A stretch of DNA of 64,000 nt from Syncephalis plumigaleata (Eukaryota; Zoopagomycota; Zoopagomycetes; Zoopagales; Piptocephalidaceae): assembly GCA_025201365.1 (NCBI GenBank), contig JAIXMF010000010.1, positions 434,001-498,000 of the forward strand, read 5' to 3'. A model generated the notes under the pieces. The model did not search any database. It had not been told where the DNA came from and worked only from the letters and a program-made list of their open reading frames with translations. A program made the translations under genes and the position numbers. Below, in pieces: positions 58,416 to 64,000 of the stretch. Position 1 is the stretch's first letter. Each line of letters starts with the position of its first letter.

Positions 58416-60769
58416 TTATAATGATGATGATGATGATGACGTTGTTTGATTAGATTCATCTATAAATGCAGGATCAAGTGCCGCACTTAATGAGGAATGA
58501 TGCAGTTTAACCCATTCTGTCAATTGATCTAGCAATTCCGATTGATTCTTCTGACGTAATAAACCTGCCAGTGTAGCTACAACCTTATAGTTGGGCCATT
58601 TAACAGTGGGATCAATGGTGGATACTTGCATGAAGGTTTGCATTGCTTCATCGTACTCGCCTACACGAGTCATGCATTCAATGTAGGAAACGTAATTGTT
58701 AGTATTAGGACGTATGCCGAATTCCGGTAATTGCTGCCAAATACGACGAGCTAACCAGGGATAATAGTGCCATCCGCAAGTGTCAAGCACGATGGAAATG
58801 GTGGCACAATCCACTACAGGAGTGCTACTTTGTCTTGCCTGCTCGTTATTCTCGAAATCATAGACTAGTTGCTGCCAAATCTGCACCACTTGAACTGGTT
58901 GATCGGTGCGTTGATAGGCGTCCATCAATGAATTCCAAACGGCAATGTCAGGATCGATATTCGAGTCGATCACCAAGTATTGATGGATTTGTTGCACTGA
59001 GTTCAAGTCGCCTCGTCTGCCAAAAGCGTTAAATAGAATGGTGTAGGTGTAGGCATTGAAGGGAACATGCGCTCGACGCATATCCTCGTATATACGCGCA
59101 CCATGCTGATCATTAATATCGGGATTCGACATGAATGCCTTGAGTAGCGCGTTATAATGCCATGTAGTTAGTGGCATTCTCGATTCGCGCAAGTCTTCGT
59201 AGATCGACATTGCGGCCGGTACATCGTCATTATGAATAAACGCGTCGATGAGCGCTAAATGTGCGGCCATTCTTGTGAGCTCATTTCTTTCGATCGTTTA
59301 AATGCCGGCTGATTGGCATTGGCAGTCGAGGTTGCCGTTCGCATTGCTTCGAATAATCGCATTGCATTGTCTAGATCATTTCGCTTAGCATAAGCTTCAA
59401 TTAACGCGGCATAAACAACGGCATCCGGTAGGATTTTCTCCGTTTGCATAATATCGAATAGTTTCTGTGCACCTTCGATATCTTGTAATGCAGCACGAGC
59501 ACGTATACGAATGGCGTAAATGACAGAGTTTGACTTTATACCGTGTGCCTGTAGTCGTTCCACCAACGTCTCTATTTGCTCCCATTGCCGGCACTGGCAT
59601 ACGCGTCCATGATGGCACCATACGTGAAGACATTAGGCTTTACCTGGTGTTTCGGCATGTCTGTGAAGAAGAATCGTTCCGCGCTATCGATATCGCCAGC
59701 ATTCGTTGCAGCCTTGATCAGTGCGACGTAGGTGTAAACATCTGGCTGAATGGATGCTTGTAGCATGTCCTTATACGCCCATTTGGCCTGATTAAACTCG
59801 TTTAGTCGTGTATACATGCTTAGCAATATATTCCACAGGTAAAGACTGGCGGTGACATTGGCACGCTTCATGCTTAGCATAAGCCGATGAGATGCTTCCA
59901 TTTGATTCTTCGACGTGTACCATTGTAGCAATGGAGTAAACGTAGTTATATCGGGACGAATACCCACACGCGACATATCCTCGCGTAATTCTTCCGCTAG
60001 AGTAATTTCACCGGATTTACAGCTAACGCGATTAGCGTGTTGTAACTGGCAAGATTTGGCTGATAACTAACAGCTGATTCGTTATTTGCCAATTGTAATG
60101 GTTGTCGACGCATTTCAGCAAATATATCCAATGCTTCACGTAAATCACCCGATTCTCTATGAGCGGCCAATAGAACATTATAGGCGCGTGTGTCTAGTGT
60201 ACCGTTATGCGCCTTTTGCATTGCTCGAAATACACCGCGTGCCTCGCCACTTCGATTCAATCGACCTAATGCCGTATTAGCTGATAGTGTTGTTTTTGCG
60301 TTAACGCGTGTCCGCCTTCTTGTAGTGCGTTGCAAATAGCGACAGTCGTTTGTGCTCGCTTGTTTGCATCTATCATGTCGTTATCACGTATCGGCTGACC
60401 TAGTGCCCATAATGCCGACTCAATGGCGAATACTTCTTCATTGGATAATGCTGGTTTTGCCGCCACTTGTTGTATTAACTGTTGCACCGTAGACCATCGA
60501 CTATTCTTCAGTGCACTCGATAACTTTGGGTCAAGCGTTGTTTCATTGTCAAGTGCGGCTTCTTTCGTTGGTGTATTGCTTAATGTCGACAAACGACTAT
60601 AGGTATGAAATAGCAGTTGCGAGCGTGTTGTTACTCTATTGTTAGCCCACCAAAGTTGACGTCGTCCAACGGAATTGATGGCACTAGTGAGATTAGCACC
60701 GCTAACTAAGTTGCCCGTTGAGTATCGTAAGGCTTTCTGCCATAAGTAACGCGTGAAGAGGCGAGTCAT
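58416..60769 (-). CDS. mitochondrial pentatricopeptide repeat (PPR) protein
   Basis: RNA-binding helical-repeat protein, probably in mitochondrial RNA metabolism. From the Met at 60769 the first 40 residues are rich in Arg, Leu and Ser without acidic residues, like a presequence. At least nine 35-residue PPR units follow, for example AYNVLLAAHRESGDLREALD, TFTPLLQWYTSKNQMEASHR, TYVALIKAATNAGDIDSAER, VYAALIEAYAKRNDLDNAMR, HYNALLKAFMSNPDINDQ and YTYTILFNAFGRRGDLNSVQ. The reading frame changes four times (near 60300, 59985, 59570 and 59260), in each case inside or next to a short homopolymer or repeat, with no credible intron. The PPR pattern continues directly across each break. So the gene is either hit by assembly indels or recently decayed. 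Target RNA unknown. Confidence 0.8.
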
Positions 60770-61016
60770 GACAAAAGAAAGAAAGAAAAGAGAGATCAGC
60801 GGACAAATAATAGACAAAATGAACTGACGATGAGGTAAACACAAATCGAAAAAGAATAATAAAATTATTTATATTGTAAATGATAATTCATTATAATCTA
60901 GTTAACAAGTGTAATTTACTGGTAGATAATAATACTTTTAATAGAATAAATAATAGAACAAAGCAAGCAAACAAAATGGGACAAGCGCGTATAGAAATGA
61001 TTATTATGAGTGGTGA

Positions 61017-63061
61017 TTAATGCCTGTTATATCGTGCTGTCTGCATAATTGCATCATAGGTGGGTGGCATTGAACAGCGTGGACCTACTAGCATCACGTC
61101 TGCTTCACAATTCGTGTTGTCGCTATGAGCAGATGATGCCAAGGACACCGATGATCCAGGCCATTGTTCCGTGTTTAATCGACCGATATCCTGATAGTTA
61201 GGCGGTGGTGGCTCGTAGACGGGCAGCAATCCCAAGCCATCGGATGATGAGGTGGCACCGTTGACGGCATTAAGTTCATCGGCCAGTTCCCAATCAGCCA
61301 TGCTTGGACCATCGCTATTGTTGCCGATGCCGAGGGCCAACGCATGACTGTACATCTGGGCACTGGCTGGATCATCGCCAAGGGCAAGCATACGCCACCA
61401 AGCAGCCCATCGACGCTGACGAGCTAGTGCTGCCGCGGCTTCCAAGCTACTAGATGAAGCTGGGGCAAACATGCCGATTACCAATGGGACGCGGAACTTT
61501 GCCACAGGACGTGGCAAGATGGCCGGCCCCACACAGTAACGAAGTGTTACCTCTAGTGTGTAGCGTACGGTGACGCATCCCGGTCCATCCATACCGTTGA
61601 GCTGATTGCCGGGTGCATTCGAGGTGGACAACATGCGACGAGGTAGTTGCAATTCAAATACACCGGATGATTCGGCTAATGGACGCTGTCCACCGGCCAC
61701 CACTATATTCTCCACATCGACGAGGTTATTACTGCGATGCACGCAAATACGACGTAAACGAGCCTTGACACCGATGGGACCGCCGGCCACCTCAACGCCG
61801 GATAGTCCGATCATCATGCGAATACGTTCACCGGCTCGATATCCAGTGCGAGCTAATGATAATGATGCGTAAACACCATCATCATCACCATTATTATTAG
61901 AAGGAGTAGTAGTAGTAGTAATCGTTTGATGTTGCGTAATAGATGAGGATTCAGGTAAGGTAAGACTAGTGGCTGATGATGATGCTGGTGAATTTAGCGT
62001 AGCAACAGCAGTAACAGATGGTGATGTTGGTATATTGGATGATCTGATACGATCAAATAGTGCTTTAGGTGTATTGCGCACCAAAGCCTTAAGCGAGGCA
62101 AACGAGGGAATGGCATCGGCGGCCGCACTACGAGCAAGCCAAGAGGCAGCGGTGGTAACGTGGAATGGACATCGCAACACAGCAGGTAAGGAGTATGGCT
62201 CGCGATCAATAATAATAGGATCACGAATACGTAGATCGGTCTCGGCGGTAATCGTACCATTGCGTACTCGTCCAACGAATGCCCTTATGACGTAGTACAC
62301 TTGATTACGCTGACTTTCCAATGAATTCGGCAAGTGTCGATCAGTAGGTAATAGAATAGTGAATGGCCATGTATGTCTTCCGGTAGGCAACATATTCGAC
62401 GATGAGCATGTCTCGTTACTGCTGCTGTTGTTGCTGTTACTGTTATTAGTGTTGTTGTTATTGTTATTGTCGGTAACATCGTCAATAGGTTCTAGGGTTG
62501 ATTCAATGATTTCATCGTTAATTTCGTAATATTCCTCGGCCATAAACACTCGACCATCCTCATTGTCGTCACTCGACTTGTACGACATTTGTGATGCATT
62601 TCGACTTATAGGTTGTGGTGTACAGTTAGATATTTCAGTGTTGGTATTGGTATTGGTATTGGTGGTTGCATTTGCTGTTTGTTCGTTGCCATTAGCATTT
62701 GACTCGTTAGATGCACGCTGTTATTGTTGTTAGGTGGTGTTGCTTGTTCATTTGTTTGAATGTTGGTGCGAGAATGATAGAATACAGGACCGGATATACC
62801 CACACTACGATGAGTGGCATTGTCGGCAATGCCCAATAATGCCACGTATATCTCTTGTATAGCGGTGGGTTCAGCTAGTTGCAATGTTAATTTACCTAAT
62901 AATATTGCACTTAAATTAGCGTTGATTATCTTGTTTCCTCTTGCTAACATACCGTGAACAGTCTCACCCGGTCGATAGGAGCGATCCTCCATAACTTCCA
63001 CTTTAGCGTAGCTTAGCATGCTGGGCGTTTTCGCTCTAGTTCTTCGTAGACTGCGGAACAT
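61017..63061 (-). CDS. arrestin-domain protein 2
   Basis: Second arrestin-like protein, same strand and similar layout to the one at 40.3-42.6 kb. The N-terminal part (63061-62700) has YRPGETVHGMLARGNK and LLGKLTLQLAEPTAIQEIYV. An Asn/Thr-rich, low-complexity loop follows, then HTWPFTILLPTDRHLPNSL and VYYVIRAFVGRVRNG in the N-domain. The C-domain has SLARTGYRAGERIRMMIGLS, RYTLEVTLRYCVG and KFRVPLVIGMF. The tail carries two short Pro/Tyr segments, PVYEPPPPNYQD and SMPPTYDAIM, like the PPxY motifs that recruit Nedd4/Rsp5-type ligases in fungal arrestin-related adaptors. One frame change near 62720 in an AAC/AAT-rich stretch is unexplained by an intron. The gene probably serves receptor or transporter turnover. 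Confidence 0.82.
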
Positions 63062-64000
63062 ATTGAAAGAGAAAAGAAAAAGCGATTAATTAGAATTCAA
63101 GCAATTAAGTGTACTACTATAAAAGGAAATGGAGTTTAAAATGAATAATAAACGGTGCACAACACCGGTATTGTTCAAAGGTATAAATGTGATCAGACGG
63201 GACGCAATAACTAAGCGATATACGGATTAGGGAAGACCAGTATAATAGTAGTTTACAATGTTTTTATGAGAAGGTGAGGTAGACCGCAATACTAAAAAGA
63301 ATCAACGAAAGGAAAAGAAATGGTATGATATGAATTACAATTAACTCCACGCTATTCAATTTCAATAAAGTAATGATGAACCAAATAGAATAATGATGCG
63401 CAGTCGAGTAAGCGGCAATAAAGATGTGCGCCAATGAGTGGAGAAAAGGGGGGGCTATGACCTGCAGTGCAATTACTTTGAAATCTAGGGCGGTCGCGAA
63501 CAAATAGCGAATATAAACTGTAGATTCGTTGTAGCGTAGACAAGCTGACGCCGGAGTTATTTCCACCACGTACTTGTGCGAATTATCACACGTACAGCAA
63601 AGGCGGTAGGTGCTGTACTATACTACGTTATGCTATGCTGTGTATCAAGTGTCTGCCCGAGAACAGACGAATAGCCGCAATAGTACTAGTGCAATGCCCG
63701 AAGAGAGGCTGCAGCTACAACGACCTACAGGCCTGTGCACGTACGTATGGATAAGAATGATAAAGTGATTGAGTGAGTGAGTGAGTGAACGAGTGAATGG
63801 ATGAACGATATTTTTAGCTTGCAGGAAATGCTAAGGAACCGGTAATACAAGCTAGATGATAAAACTGGAAACAGAACGCGGGGAAAGGTACAATGAGGGG
63901 AAGAGGGGGGAGATTGACGGGATAATGTACAGATAATGAACGGTAGACGTAGTAAATAATGCAAAGATTAAGAATGACGGATATCAATTAACGGATTAAT
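63062..64000. other. intergenic, right end of window
   Basis: 0.94 kb upstream of arrestin-domain protein 2. It holds a GAGT tract (63770-63790) and a G-rich run (63895-63915). Minus-strand frames of 63-101 codons here are hydrophobic-rich but show no family features. No gene is recognised. Confidence 0.5.

Overview
The window looks like nuclear DNA from an early-diverging filamentous fungus (zygomycete grade, Zoopagomycota or Mucoromycota; the lineage is an inference). The support is AT-rich intergenic DNA with many microsatellites, genes cut by 58-110 bp GT-AG introns with TACTAAC/CTAAC-like branch sites, eukaryotic housekeeping genes (RPL14, a GID/CTLH E3 ligase subunit, SCFD2, EST1/SMG7, glycogenin, guanine deaminase, a mitochondrial PPR protein), and a DIRS-order retrotransposon of a kind common in zygomycete fungi.

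Layout. 1.4-3.2 kb: a predicted seven-helix membrane protein (family copy A). 5.55-6.1 kb: a small Tc1/mariner-type inverted-repeat element that carries a Fanzor-like (TnpB-homologue) C-terminal fragment. 6.7-8.3 kb: MAEA/GID9. 8.4-11.8 kb (minus): a large AAA+ ATPase with a mitochondrial-type N-terminus. 12.2-13.2 kb: RPL14. 13.7-18.8 kb: three tandem seven-helix genes (B, C, D). 19.5-24.0 kb: a whole-looking, apparently young DIRS-like element with split direct repeats. 25.1-29.0 kb: two more seven-helix genes (E, F). 29.4-32.4 kb (minus): EST1/SMG7. 32.9-34.1 kb (minus): an unrecognised secreted protein. 34.6-37.9 kb (minus): SCFD2, head to head with guanine deaminase (38.4-40.1 kb, plus). 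40.3-42.6 kb (minus): arrestin-domain protein 1. 45.7-48.5 and 49.7-51.5 kb (minus): two 7TM-RGS fusion proteins. 53-55 kb (minus): an F-box protein. 55.7-57.7 kb (minus): glycogenin. 58.4-60.8 kb (minus): a PPR protein. 61.0-63.1 kb (minus): arrestin-domain protein 2.

How the genes relate. Six plus-strand seven-helix genes, two 7TM-RGS proteins and two arrestin-domain proteins lie within about 62 kb. This is a striking concentration of proteins of G-protein/arrestin type signalling. The six receptor-like genes are very diverged in sequence, but five share a phase-2 intron inside the codon of a conserved Trp and four share a second phase-0 intron before a Gln. They therefore look like one old, fast-diverging family rather than chance neighbours.

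Limits. Exon joins were worked out by hand from frame and splice signals. Several genes between about 40 and 63 kb change frame at places where no credible intron can be placed. Those models are given as spans. Assembly indels or gene decay could both explain the breaks.
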